From contig CM049314.1 in NCBI GenBank assembly GCA_026874595.1, positions 67,813,300 to 67,877,299 of the forward strand: a stretch of 64,000 nt of DNA, given 5' to 3'. Positions 47,601-59,245 of this stretch are shown in pieces. The position numbers were made by a program, and so were the translations under genes. Positions within the stretch are counted from its first letter, which is position 1; every line of letters starts with the position of its first letter. Source of the DNA: Sipunculus nudus (lineage: Eukaryota > Annelida > Sipuncula > Golfingiida > Sipunculidae). The notes below the pieces were generated by a model that saw only the letters and a program-made list of their open reading frames with translations, was not told the origin of the DNA and did not search any database.

Positions 47601-48510
47601 TGGATAGCTTTCTTGATTTTATGACAGGTGGCGCCACCTTTATTCTAGTTTATGCTGCAGACATCCAAGCTCATATCTCGGGAACCGTTTGAACGATTGG
47701 GCCAAAATTTTGCATGTGTATAGATCTCACATAGGTCTTTATCATACACAAAACTGGAGGGGCCACCTGCAACCATTTTTGCACATTTTGCACAGCGTCT
47801 GTCTGTTGGTCTGCCGTGGCCTAAAATCACTCATTTCTCTGTAGTGGTTTGACATAACTGCCTAAAATTTTGCAGTTTTATACATCCTGGATAGCTTTCT
47901 TGATTTTATGACAGGTGGCGCCACCTACATTCTAATTAACGCTGCACACATCCAGGCTAATATCTCAGGAACCATTTGACCGATTGGGCCAAAATTGTGC
48001 TTGTGTTTAGATCTCACATAGGTCTTTATCATACACAAAACTGCAACCATTTTTGCACAGCGTCTGTCTGTTTGTCTGCCGTGGGCTAAAATCACTCATA
48101 TCCATGTAGTGGTTTGACTTTTCTGCCTAAAATTTTGCATATGTATACAACTTGGACAGCTTTCTGGATTTGTGGTAGGTTGCACAACCTACATACACAT
48201 TTAGGCTGCAGACATCCATGCTAATATGCAACACACCTCACTCTGTTTCCCCTTGCCACTCAATCCATGCCTCACTTCACTCTGATTTTGGCAGATACAC
48301 GTAGTCACTTGTCGGCTACCCGTATTCTAGTTTTTAAAGTTTACACATTTTTTCTCTATTTTTCAGATATATAAATACAGACTAAATCTTGGCCTGTTGG
48401 TTAATCTGTTTGATGCTTCAGTTGAATGGGTATCTACCATTCTGATGATAAAATTTCCTTTTGTGAATCTCTTCCCAGTCAGCTGAGCATCATGACCCAT
48501 GGGTCACTTG
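44680..48510 (+). mobile_element. 3.8-kb hairpin-ended element with two tandem cores (C3 only)
   Basis: The 5' end is AGCTCAGCTGACTGAAAGTC, whose first 29 bases form a near-perfect hairpin, followed by GTCCGTCTGTCC repeats. Core 1 (about 44760-46730) has six units of about 310-345 bp, each with a TCTCTGTTACCCATATCC word (44851, 45190, 45501 variant, 45846, 46189 and 46531). Core 2 (about 46800-48230) has about five units of about 279 bp with an ATCTCGGGAACCGTTTGA word. The 3' end is CAGCTGAGCATCATGACCC and GGGTCACTTG, with a GACCCATGGGTC palindrome. C1 and C2 show the uninterrupted T-rich target (about 4785 and 27795). No transposase frame. Hairpins, tandem core and T-T insertion fit Helentron-associated elements. 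Confidence 0.75.
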
Positions 48511-49323
48511 TTTTATGAAATTGTTCATGTTCAACTCTTTCCGAGTGTTTCCCGGAAAAAAATAAAGCAATTTAGTTTTATAAACACCGCACCTAGGCTT
48601 ACCGTGTATATAATTTATAAAATACATTATCGATTCTACTCGTTTCATTTCTTCATTTTCGCTCCAGACAGTTTTTACATCTTGCTTCAGCTCAGTGGAC
48701 TAAAAGTATTATATGATACAAAGAATTTTTTTAATTTTAATTTTAAATAGAAGTCATACATCAGCATTACTCACGCATCAACTGTAAAGCTGATGCAGTG
48801 ATGAACCACCGCACCTGAAAGTAAACAAATTGGTCACGAAAGCGGCTATATATCTTCAATGAGAGACACTTCGTCTGTCTATTATTGCTTCATCTGTCTT
48901 TCCACCTCGATTTATACTGACTAATATACAGCAATGATGGACAAATCCAGTGGTAATATATCATTCCTGACGAGCAGCACATGTGAAGTGATTTATTGTC
49001 AATATTTTAAACAAAACGTTAATAAAATTTAATGTATTAGTTTTGTTTTTTTTAACATTTTTTTCCCTCAGCGTTAAAAAATCGCACATATAAAACACTC
49101 GCTGTCTTTATCCTTATGGTGGTACTTTTTGGAGCGTGTTGATTTATGAGATGAGTTCAAAGTGGCAATACTTTAACATTAATCGATTACATAAAAAATA
49201 GACCTAGCTTGACCTGTGTATTTTTTTATATTGGCCGGTAAACATTCCGCGTGATAAAACGAGTATATAAAAACTTAGAGATCCTAAAAATACACATTCC
49301 TTTAACCGGGGGTCGTTGTTTTC

Positions 49324-49326
<3 letters not shown>

Positions 49327-49379
<53 letters not shown>
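49327..49379. repeat. (TA)n microsatellite
   Basis: Pure TA tract directly abutting the AGCTCGGCTGA end of the subfamily B element. C1 and C2 have only TATATTT there. Confidence 0.97.
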
Positions 49380-49381
<2 letters not shown>

Positions 49382-51035
49382 CTCGGCTGACTTTCATTCA
49401 TGCTAAGCTGCGATGATTTGTCTTTGCCTGTTCTCCGGAATTCCGTTCGTCAGTTAAGCCCATCGAAACCCAAACCCTGGTCATAGGGACCTAAATGCTT
49501 AGCGAAAACATCTTTTTATTTGTGCCATTGAAGTCTCTTCTTTTTGTATCACATGCATGTATGTCTTATGCATATGACATAAATAACACAAATTTGTTTT
49601 AACTAATATCTTAGAAAAGCTCAAAAACTGGCGACCTTGGCCTTAATGTTCATGATCAAATTTATACTTTTGTTCACGATCGAATGTGCGGAAAATTATA
49701 AATTTAAAGAAAACAACATTACTTTGAAAACCTACATATTTTTCTTCATATTTAGTATCAATAATTGTTCCATTAAAGTTCACTGGTGATTTTGAAAACT
49801 ACTGACCTTGATCTTGATCTTCAGGGTCTTATCTGCGGAAACATTTTTTTTTCTTCTAATTCTTCTGCGTGCTTTTGCGACTATTAGTTCACACCCATAT
49901 CCAAGACAGCATGCAAAATTTTAACAGAATTGGCACAACGAAAAAAAAGAATTTGTAAATTAAGCTAAGACCACAAAAAAGAGAAAAAAAAAATAACATC
50001 ACTTATTCGAAGGCTACTGCTGGTTTAGTTCGCAAGTGGATGGCGAACAAGAGCTTGAGAAGGAACTGTGAAAAAAAGTGGTGATGCTGGTTACATCTAA
50101 AAATATGCCAACAAAGATTAAATTTCGAAAGCTTCGCTAGGCGAACAAAAAGTGCCACGCAGCTTTGCATGGTGTGTCTTTTGATTCCCATTCAACTATG
50201 GAGTACCACGTGAAGATCATCGGCGTTTGGCTTACATACATATACGCAGCAGTTATTAAATATGTTAATTTGGATTAGCGTTCTCTTTAGCACTTGATTC
50301 ATGCTTTTGTCATTATAAAGTTAGATTTCGGAAAGGTATTCCTCCTTTGATATCCGTCTACATTAATTGAGAGGCTACAGTGAGTTCAGAACAGCACAGA
50401 TCGTATACTAAGTGGATGTGACAAGTATGACCACATTACACCTGTTTTGCGTGAGCTACATTGGCTCTCTGTAATTCAGCGCATAAAATTCAAGGTGGCA
50501 ATATAACGTACAAGACCTAAAGCACTCGTACAAACCAGGTAGATGCCTCAGATCTGGACATCAGGACTCACTCTGTGTACCATGTACAAAGTCTTTCTTG
50601 GTTACCAAAAAATATGTTGTTTGGCAGGTCTTCCTTCGTGTAATTCATTACCATCGGGAACTAAGACAAGCTGAGTACCTAGCCACCTAAAAGTCTTAAT
50701 ACTACTTATTTGTGCAATATTTCGATGGCCCGTGATTTTGCAGATTCTTTTTTTTTCTATACCGTGATTTTAACTCATTTTATGAGTTTTATGTCACATT
50801 ATTGTGTAATACTGGATTATGTCCATTTTTTTTAATTTTTTTTTTAGTCATGCATCTTATCTTTATTTTAACGAAAAGTTTTTCATAGTCGTTCATTTTC
50901 TATGCAACTGCTTGCTTGTAATGCTGATTTATTGCTCATCATCGTTGATTTTACGCTTTGCAGTATATATTTTATTTATTATTTAGCTAGGATTTCATGC
51001 TTATCAGCTGAGCGCCATAGTTCGTGGACCATCTG
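49380..51035 (+). mobile_element. Hairpin-ended composite element, subfamily B (C3, no SINE)
   Basis: The left end AGCTCGGCTGACTTTC and the decayed right end CAGCTGAGCGCC...GGACCATCTG match the termini of 5760-7897. The SINE site near 49930-49995 is replaced by an A-rich stretch. The LINE 3' segment (50330-50750) is included. Confidence 0.5.
50385..50750 (+). pseudogene. LINE ORF 3' end (jockey/CR1-like)
   Basis: The plus strand reads DHITPVLRELHWLSVIQRIK at about 50430-50490, the conserved block after the RT domain of jockey/CR1-type elements. A frameshifted SLCVPCTKSFLG part and a RQAEYLAT-like end at about 50660 follow. All of it is one orientation, so C3 preserves the original order that is inverted in C1 and C2. 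Stops are frequent. Confidence 0.75.
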
Positions 51036-51848
51036 TCTCCCTTTACCATTCGTGTATCAATTTGTCTGTTCATTTAGGTAAAAACATTTGAAAAACTCAA
51101 CTTTGATTCATCAGAATTTCGTTGAGAGATTGAGAAAAAGTAATAATAAAAATAAGTGTACGTGCAGCCTCGAAGAGAGACCGATGGTTGGATTATCTAA
51201 TGCTAGTAGTGCTTTAATTTGTGTGCAGAACAACTCATAAAAGTAAATTTGGATATCAACTAAATTTTGTGGAGCTGTATGTCATCAGGGAAGACACTTT
51301 AGAGGCTTTAAATTTGAATGGGGTGGGTGTAGTCTATGCTTTTCTGCAATCACATTAACAATAATTCTGATACATTTCTAAAGACGAAGTTTATCGCCCT
51401 GGATAACAGTATTGAGTTCAGTCGATAAAATTTAAAAAAAATTGATCATTGGTTGGTGAATTTCCTTCTGAGATTTCTAAAACATATTTATAACAGCTAA
51501 CTATTTAAAATTACCAAAAACAGTTGATTAAACGCCTTTACAAAGATCCCTAAATATAACACCGCTTCTCTAGAGCAAAACAAAGTTTAATTTCAATCGA
51601 ATTTTAATGGGGTGGACGTATTACGTTCTCAAATTAAGCATCAGAGTTGAATCTATGAAAATGTATGTTTTATAAATTTCTATGCAATGTTATCAGTTTT
51701 GCATGATTACAGATAATTTGTTTCCTTAATGCCGACCAGTGGCGTCAATTTATCTTGATATCTTGTCAAGGATTGGGAGATGACTCATAGTGATAGGTTG
51801 GAGCAACCTTATTCAACCAACATGTATATTGATATATCTCACTGTTCC

Positions 51849-51851
<3 letters not shown>

Positions 51852-51913
<62 letters not shown>

Positions 51914-51914
51914 G
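51852..51914. repeat. (TA)n microsatellite
   Basis: TA tract with one TGTA interruption. Counterpart of 8686-8732. Confidence 0.97.
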
Positions 51915-52735
51915 AAACCTAATATATTTTACGTATTATAATCAAGCATAAGATTAAATTTTAAAAAAAAAGCCAAAAAAGCACAAGTATAACAAACAGT
52001 TCTACTTTCGATTGTTACCTCCTCCAAATAAAAGACAACGGGTTTAGTGATATTTTGTGTGGGTTGGGGCGGGGCTGACCAAGTCGCATCTCCGACAGTT
52101 ACGAGTAAGTTAACCTAACCTATGAACTCTATGTGACCGTAATCGCTTATTTATTCAGTAAATAAAATCACGAGCAGAGCAATTGCGAGCAAAAATCATG
52201 TCACGTTGGCAATGTAAACAGTCAATCACTTGACAAGCGGAAATTTGCATAATTTGGGCGCCTTGCACAGTGTGTTTTCTCAAACTTTTAGAGGTGGTAG
52301 TGTCAAAAGACATCTTCTGCAGCTCCATATCTTATTTTTTTCCAAAATTGGTACACTTATTATAATTTCAAACTTTAGTGTGCATTGATACGACACAACA
52401 TATGTCATTTCTACGATTAATGTAGTAGAGGAAATATGTTTTTTGTTATCAATAAGACCAAACTACAAATAAGAAAACCAGAAATTAAGCATTCGTAGAC
52501 CAGATGTATGATGTATACCTCTGCTTTGGTCACTGTTCCATGGTTGCATCAAAGGTGAGCTCCAGATCAAAGGCGCCATTTATGCCTGTGTACGGTAATT
52601 ACCTTATCATGTAATGTTATTAAACACTTCAATTGAAAACATACTGTATAATTATAACCATCCACAAAATCCTCAAACACTTTTTTTTGGTAGAGTTACT
52701 CAGAGATTAACCAAACTGACCAAAAACTTTATAAC

Positions 52736-52800
52736 GGTGGGGGAGGGGGTATACACAGGCGATGGCTACAAGTTACGGATCTGCTCTCACAGCTCTTACT
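52736..52800 (+). promoter_or_regulatory. Poly(G)-TATA promoter-like module (C3)
   Basis: A GGTGGGGGAGGGGG run is followed by TATACACAGGCGATGGCTAC and the same leader as at 9734. The TATA box is weaker here (TATACA). A 115-codon plus frame (52614-52961) runs across it, but no counterpart frame is conserved along its length. Confidence 0.3.
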
Positions 52801-53512
52801 TAGTCGCATTCCCTCCGGCAAGCAGTCCTTGTGGGCACTCTCAATATAAATTAGATAAACACAATCTGATTTCCAAGAAGCTGGTATTCACCTATCATTT
52901 ACATTTAACACCAACGCACCGAGGTCTAATTGCCACAGGACAAGGCCTAGGGGAGCAATGAGTCCTAATATTACAAAACGTTGTTTGTTATTCCTCAACC
53001 ACTGCCCGGCACAAATTGACCAATCGTGTCCTTAGTGTTATAATCTGATTGCCCTAAGACCAATGAATGCTCCTCTTTCAGGATTGACTTATTTGACGTA
53101 GGTCTTAACGTGATTGCCTGGTGTTAGTCCTTTACAATACGTGTGTGAATGATCACAGTTAAAGCTCAGGCTCTAATCAAATTCAAAAGCTCTGCTCATC
53201 CTTGCGAGTGCGAAATGTCATAGACAGTATACCGCAAAAAAGGTCAAACAAATTCAGTTGAATTATATTCAATGACGACTTATAATTTACTTACGGCTTT
53301 GTCAGGGTAATATTTTGTCATTTATGTTTGTATGTAACAATATTAAACTGCTTACAACGTTCAGAGCTAGACGGATTGCTGATATAATATTCAAAATAAT
53401 CCATTGAAGATTGGCATAGCTGTCGCAATTAGTTGAAACGATATTAAAGATATATAACGTCATTTTGCGTTACGGTGAATCGCATATTGCGCATCACAAT
53501 ACGGTTTTCAAA

Positions 53513-53884
53513 TATCGATAGTTTTCGATATTTTGTTAAACGTGCCTTAGATTGTTTTTGTTTGTAGGAAACATGTTTCTGTTACAAATATATACATCAA
53601 AATGGGTTGGGAATAATGACAGGCCTAAAGTGAAAGCCGTTACCGTGTCTTCCGAGGATTAGTAGGAAAGGTTCAAATATCCGGATTTACCATAGAACAA
53701 AGGTCCGTACGAGGAAATATTCATGTCTGCTCGTTACTTATTGGTTTATGAGTATATTCCCATAAAACTAAAACGAAAGATATGCTTAACACGGTCATAA
53801 TAGTTTTAACATGCATTAACATGTTTTCCTTAATTCTTATGATATCGTATGTGTGTATGGGGGGTCTAACTAAGCAGTATCTTA
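53513..53884. other. Unassigned spacer between C3 and C4
   Basis: It starts with inverted ATATCGATAG/TTTCGATAT words and has no gene or repeat I can assign. Confidence 0.5.
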
Positions 53885-54650
53885 TTTTAATTTCAAACTT
53901 TAGTGTGCATTGATATGACCAAATATATACATTTTTTTTATAAATGTAGGAGAAAGAATCAAATTATTGTTGTTGGCATGGCCCAACCACAAATAAGACA
54001 TTGAAAACTAGATAATAAGCAGTCCCGGACTACATGTTTACCTCTGCAATTGTCACGGTTCTAGGCCTGCATCACCGTGACAGATGATTTCCAATAAAAG
54101 GCGGTCCGTAATACAGTAATTACCTTATATGATGATGATATTGTACACTTCAATCGAAAACATACCATTTAATTATAACCATCACAATTTCCTCCAATAC
54201 CTTTTTTGAGCGAAGTTACTAACAAACTAACCAAACCGGCCAAAATCTAAATAACGTGCCACCAGGCCGGGGAGGTGGGGGGGGGGGGGGGTATAAAAAT
54301 GCGATGGCTACAGGCTGACGGATCGGCTCTCACAGCTATTACTAAGTCTTATCCTCTCCGGCAAACAGTCCTTGTGGACACTCTAAACACAAATCAGATA
54401 AGCACAATCTGATTTCCAAGAAGCTGGTATTCACCTATCATTTACATTTAGCACCAACGCACTGAGGTCTAATTGCCACAGGACAAGGCCTAGGGGAGCA
54501 ATGAGTCCTAATATTCGAACGTTGTTTGTTATTCCTCAAACACTGCCCGGCACAAATTGGACATACATGTCCGTAGTGTAAAACTGATTGTCCTACACCA
54601 ATGAATGCTCGTCATTGGATTGACTTGCTTGACGTGACTGCCTGATGTAC
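53885..54650. repeat. Segmental copy C4: B/A boundary with TATA module
   Basis: Repeats 52360-53100 in the same orientation: TTTCAAACTTTAGTGTGCAT, the CAACCACAAATAAGA word, the poly(G)-TATA module at 54268-54310 (TATAAAAATGCGATGGCTAC) and the leader up to CTAGGGGAGCAATGAGTCC. A third instance of the promoter-like box, well preserved. Confidence 0.8.
54268..54360 (+). promoter_or_regulatory. Poly(G)-TATA promoter-like module (C4)
   Basis: A CCGGGGAGGTGGGG... run leads directly into TATAAAAATGCGATGGCTAC. The distance from TATA to the shared AGTC(T/C)(T/A)ATC(C) leader word matches C1. Confidence 0.35.
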
Positions 54651-54721
54651 ACGGACGTAGCCTTGATTAACCCCCGGAGGATGTATCTCATTTCCCGCTG
54701 GAGTTTTACCTAAATTATATA

Positions 54722-54778
<57 letters not shown>

Positions 54779-54812
54779 AACAAATTGATAACGGATATAT
54801 GTAAATATGTTG

Positions 54813-54865
<53 letters not shown>

Positions 54866-55388
54866 ACTCATTTCTAGAGAAAATAATCCTGGACCCATGC
54901 CCATTTTTGCCTCGCATTTGGTACATATTAATGAAATTATGAGTTTTTACTATCACAAAATTCTTATGACGCCGCAGTGTCTGATATATGAGCTAGTTTA
55001 TATACGGGACTGTAAACGTGCCCGTGTTGACATTCAGAAATCCATTTGACCCGAAGTGGTTGATTGCTCAAAGACTGTGATTGTGAGAACATGTGAAGCA
55101 ACACCATTTTTTATTGCAAACCTCGTCTGATCTGCCGCCAGATGATGTTGCTAGTCGTCTTTGGGTTACGTTTGGTGGCCATTTTGATCGGTCCCCGTAA
55201 TGTTATAAATACTTAACATAAACAAAACGGAAAGAATGTGCACCGCGAGATCAGCGCTTTTGGCTTATGTTCATGGATGATTCCTTTATTTAGTACACTT
55301 CAGGCACCGGAACAGGCCCCATAAAACATGATTGGTAGTTTAAGTTTCCATGCATATGCGCGTATATACTGTGATTTTCACTTCTTCA
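54651..55388. other. Unassigned stretch with two (TA)n tracts
   Basis: TA tracts lie at 54725-54774 and 54818-54862, separated by a unique spacer. The rest has no supported feature. Confidence 0.6.
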
Positions 55389-55780
55389 ATGTTTCGCGAG
55401 GGTTTCATTTGCGCGATTTATTGTAATCATTGTATATAAGTATCATTATACCAATTATATGACAGCATGCAATCTAAACTATTGTACTAGGAGCTAAGGG
55501 AACCACAAATAAGGAAAACAATTCCTGCAATAATGGCAGATATTCTAAAAACCTGATATTTAAATAAACTGTTTTGGAATTACGGCAAAATATATATAAT
55601 ATATGCAAGTAAATCTTGACCCACAATATACGCGACATGCCATTAATGTTATATATTAAAGTACTCTACATGTGTGCACATATGCGTATTATTCACGAAA
55701 TTTTAATTTTCGCGATAATATCCCTTTTTGATTATCGCGAATTTTGAACCCTCGCGAACAAAAAGGATACCAGAACATGC
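55389..55780. repeat. Inverted pair of CpG-rich motifs
   Basis: TTTCGCGAGGGTTTCATTTG with CGCGATTTATT (about 55391-55422) is matched in reverse complement by about 55705-55765 (ATTATCGCGAATTTTGAACC, CTCGCGAAC). The CTCGCGA/TTCGCGA words resemble the 21-bp units of the foldback element. About 300 bp of AT-rich DNA lies between. Probably a small inverted-repeat element. Confidence 0.5.
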
Positions 55781-56174
55781 GAGAAAAACGCTCATATGAC
55801 TTTATAACTGTGGTGTTTCCAACTGTCCGTCTGCCTATATGTGTGTGCGTTTCTGCGTGAAAATTGTCACAGGGTCTGCGGGAACTTAGAGATTCTACGG
55901 ATCCTGTCTCTGAATAAATATATGCGTCTGTCAGTTCACGCATATACTCCTAAACGCTCACATGGAAACACAGCTTCATCTAACCCGTGCATAATGAGCT
56001 GTTCTGCAACGAGTTGGCTGCGTATCCGTTCGCACGATCAAAACAGCTAAAGTTTAAAACTAATAAAGATTTCTGTCAATCCAAGTGTTGCATCAATCAT
56101 TTTTTTTCCCAATAATTTATTTGGTGAAAGTAACCATTTTCATTTTTAATGCTAACTTAACAACATAACAACAT

Positions 56175-56518
56175 AAAGGTACATCTCAAGAATTCCATTC
56201 TGGTTTCGGACGAGAGAGGGCAGTATTACACGATTCCTTTCGTTTAATATCAATATTGTAACCAGGCCCGGTGATTACTGCACCCGCGGGCCCTGAGTGA
56301 GCATTCGTCTCCATTGCTGGGTCATACCCCCGAGCAGCCCCCGAAAGGAGCACTCGTTTGTGAGTGAAACACGGCCTTTGGGCACGGCCTTCCCATTAAG
56401 CCTGTATAGCGCTCACCCTGGGCGGGGGCTCACCCTGAAAAATCTCATCGCCTCAACTGAGATTCGAACTCACGGTCTCTCTAAGTCTTTTGCTCTACCC
56501 CTCAGCCACAGAAGCCGG
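56175..56518 (-). mobile_element. tRNA-headed SINE
   Basis: On the minus strand it starts CCGGCTTCTGTGGCTGAGGG (box A-like) with GAGTTCGAATCTC (box B-like), then TCACCCTGGGCG on the plus strand as part of the body, and ends near 56181 at CAGAATGGAATTC. Full-length or nearly so. Confidence 0.85.
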
Positions 56519-57239
56519 TGATGAATCCATCATATTAAAAAGGAAGCTCATATTTTTATAACTGAGCGGGCGTGATCACGGGCGTCAACATAAACACAGC
56601 GCTTGCATCGCCCGTGCCCAAACACCTATTAATCGGGTGATGCCCTGACTGACTGGCCCCCAAAAATGTCAAACATGTTCCTGCTGGCTGAAATATCGCG
56701 TGTTGCGGCTCACAATCGGAACTCCCGTCACGCGGCCTTGTTGGGGTAAACAGACACGTGGACTGTGTTTACCAACAAGCAAGACCATAACAAGGTATAA
56801 ACCAGCCCCATGTGAAATAATGATGCTGTGTGTTGGGATGGTTTTGCTTGGAAACTTATGTATAAAGCTAAACGGAACTCGTTGTGTGAAAGAATAGGAA
56901 TAATATTGCTCCTGATTATGTCACTTTGACAATTAAACAAGCCGTTGCTGAAAATCTTATATTAATCTTTTGCCTGATATGTATTGATTATTTACCCTTT
57001 GAGACTAAAATATATTGCTGATTCACAATTGTCTAATTCCGTTAGAAATTAAATAACATATGGTAGAGTCATTTTTGTTATTCCCTTTGATTAATGTCAA
57101 ACCATTATTTTCAGTGTTCAAATTATCCCTCACCATGGCACATAATTTTCATATTATTTCGAACCACCTAGTCCCCAATGTGACACACAGAAATACCCCT
57201 GCACCCGTTATATGTTATTACTTGAGGAAGTTTATAAAC
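56519..57239. other. Unassigned unique stretch
   Basis: Moderately GC-richer in 56570-56820 (GCGGGCGTGATCACGGGCG). No frame above about 80 codons looks like a protein family. Confidence 0.5.
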
Positions 57240-57440
57240 CAGGGGCGGATCCATGATATAGGAAAAGTAGGGGTCCAACCTAGAAGGACAAATGACAAAG
57301 CCTGAAAAAAGGTCAACAGGTCCAGAAAAAAAGGGGGGGGGTCCATGCCGAAAAATTGGTCTGAAACCTCCGAGTCTAAAAATGCTTACGGTTGCTGAAA
57401 AAGGGGGGGAGGGGGTCCGGACCCTCCCCCCCCACCACCC
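57240..57440 (+). mobile_element. CAGGGGCGGATC repeat family, copy 2
   Basis: It starts CAGGGGCGGATCCATGATAT, then GGTCCAACCTAGAAGGAC, TTGGTCTGAAACC and GGTCCGGACCCTCCC. Same order as 40885-41065. Confidence 0.6.
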
Positions 57441-57749
57441 TTTATAGCACGCGCAGGTATAAATTAGGGTCCACAGGTTTGAATCAACTGAATCAATTAT
57501 GGGAAATTAACTGTTCTGCCGTTTACACCTTTCGATTAAATAATACACTGAGTTACCAGTCTAGAATATATATGAGTACCTTTCAAGCTCCACAACTGTG
57601 GCGACCGAGTCCAAAATGGATAAAAATATTTGTTTTATTATATATTATAAGTGTAACACCGACAGCAGAAATGCCGGTACGACCTACTTTGTTGTTTACT
57701 CCATTCTTGACTTATTTATTTATTCGTTACGACGACCGACATGGAAATT

Positions 57750-58810
57750 CTTACAACATGCACTCTTCTATTATTGGAATGGTGTTCAGACTAGAAAACT
57801 GCATTCTAATAAATGCAAGCCTTCGCCATTCGCTTTCTCGGCCCAAATTTCCTTGTTTATTAGGAATACAGTCGAACCTGTCTAATGCGACCACCAAAGG
57901 GACTTGGTACAGTGGTCGCAATAGACAGGTGGTCGTATTTGACAGGTTCTGACCATTTAGGAACTGGACAAATCTAGCTGACATGTATGACGGAAACATA
58001 CATATTAGACATAAATAAAACATATTTGCAGAAGGGAGCGATCTTGGTGTTACATGTATTTTGTATTGCAAGCAAATGTACAAGTACTTATCTGTGTAAT
58101 TTGATGTAATGCACTGAATAGATAAAAAACGGATCACAGAGGCACAGATCAAAGATAAACTTCGGGGTACCACCATTCATGTGGATTAATAGGTCGTGTG
58201 AGCTAGTCGCGTTGCCTGCCTGGGGCTTCAGGCCCCGGGTCGGCCCCGGGTCCCAATAATCACCAGTTTGTGTTCCGTACACACACACGCCAGTAAAACA
58301 AACACAGAGCGCTGCAAATGATCGGAACTTCACGCATGGTCAATCAACCGTCCGGTCAGCGCTGGTCAGTAAGAAGCACAAAGAGTGCCCGTATTAGGCA
58401 GGTTAATTAATAAATAATATGTCACTTTGGTCAGGTAAACTGTCCATAATCCGTAATAGCCAGGTGGTCCTATTTCATAGGTCTTATCTATAGATAAAAT
58501 AAAGGAATTTCAAAAGGGACTGATATCTAATGGTCGTGATAGCCAGGTGCCCGCATTTCATAGGTGGTCGTTCAGACAAGTTGGACTGTAATTGACTTAA
58601 CATTTGTTAATATTCCTTGATGAGGTTCCTGTATACGGATCACGTACCGGTTCCACATCAAAATCTAATCGATTTTTCATTGGCCCATCACGAAATGCCC
58701 TAAAATTTCAAGAGATTCCGTTCATGAGTGCGTAGTGTTATGCTTTGAACAAACACACAGACAAACACAACTACGGGAATGAACACATACTTACCTTGCG
58801 GAGGAAATGT
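57750..58810. mobile_element. Second copy of the 41.6-42.5 kb repeat, split by a MITE
   Basis: 57750-57868 matches about 42225-42310 (CTAGAAAACTGCATTCTAAT). 58591-58810 matches about 42330-42490 (ATTCCTTGATGAGGTTCC, ACGAAATGCCC, AACACACAGACAAACAC). The MITE at 57869-58588 sits exactly between. Confidence 0.6.
57869..58588. mobile_element. TA-flanked TIR MITE (pogo/Tc1-mariner-like)
   Basis: A 720-bp element starts CAGTCGAACCTGTCTAATGC and ends in the imperfect inverse AAGTTGGACTG. TA lies on each side (57867-57868 and 58589-58590). GTGGTCGTATTT- and GTGGTCG-type subterminal words resemble those of 1044-1737 but the interior does not, so it is a related but different family. The interior is GC-richer near 58210-58260. 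No transposase frame. Confidence 0.8.
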
Positions 58811-59245
58811 AATATAATATGACTAGCTGATAAACCCGGTATACCGAGCTTTTTACCGCGGTTTGGGAGATATATTTACTGAGATATTGAATGTTGGCTC
58901 AATTTTCATTATAAAAGTTAAAAGAAAATATAGATTTTTAGTGGGATACTCTCGGAATACGATATGTACAAATAATTTTTACTGTTACTTTGTGGCGCTG
59001 AGCTCGTGGCAAAAATCATATCCCGGTATGTTTACCTTGAAGACCTGGTCAGTGATGGTTTATACATTGCGAAACGGAATGAGACGCAGAGGCATACAGT
59101 GATTCGTTGATATTTGACTGGTTTTTATCGTTGGTCGTTTAAAGAATAGGTTGATGTGAGGAACACATGAAAGATTAATTAAATGTACGTTGCAAGGAAA
59201 CTGTTCCTGGAGAAGGAAATAGAAATATGCATACATCGTAAGTAT

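Larger units (their letters stand above)
48511..53512. repeat. Segmental copy C3, blocks B and A
   Basis: Diverged but colinear with 4785-10505. It lacks the SINE of C1 and C2 and keeps the LINE 3' segment in uninverted order. The reading frames seen in C1 and C2 are broken by indels here. Homology ends near 53512, within the palindromic stretch of block A. Confidence 0.85.

Noticed and set aside
52614-52961. 115-codon frame over the TATA module in C3
   Set aside because: Only its last 30 or so codons are open in other copies, and it starts upstream of the TATA box itself.
54722-54904. Tyrosine-isoleucine repeat frames here and at 14247, 14866, 21173, 49204 and 63614
   Set aside because: These are translations of (TA)n microsatellites.
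57392-57952. 186-codon plus-strand frame
   Set aside because: It runs from a GC-rich small repeat across unique DNA into the MITE starting at 57869, so it is a chance fusion of repeat pieces.
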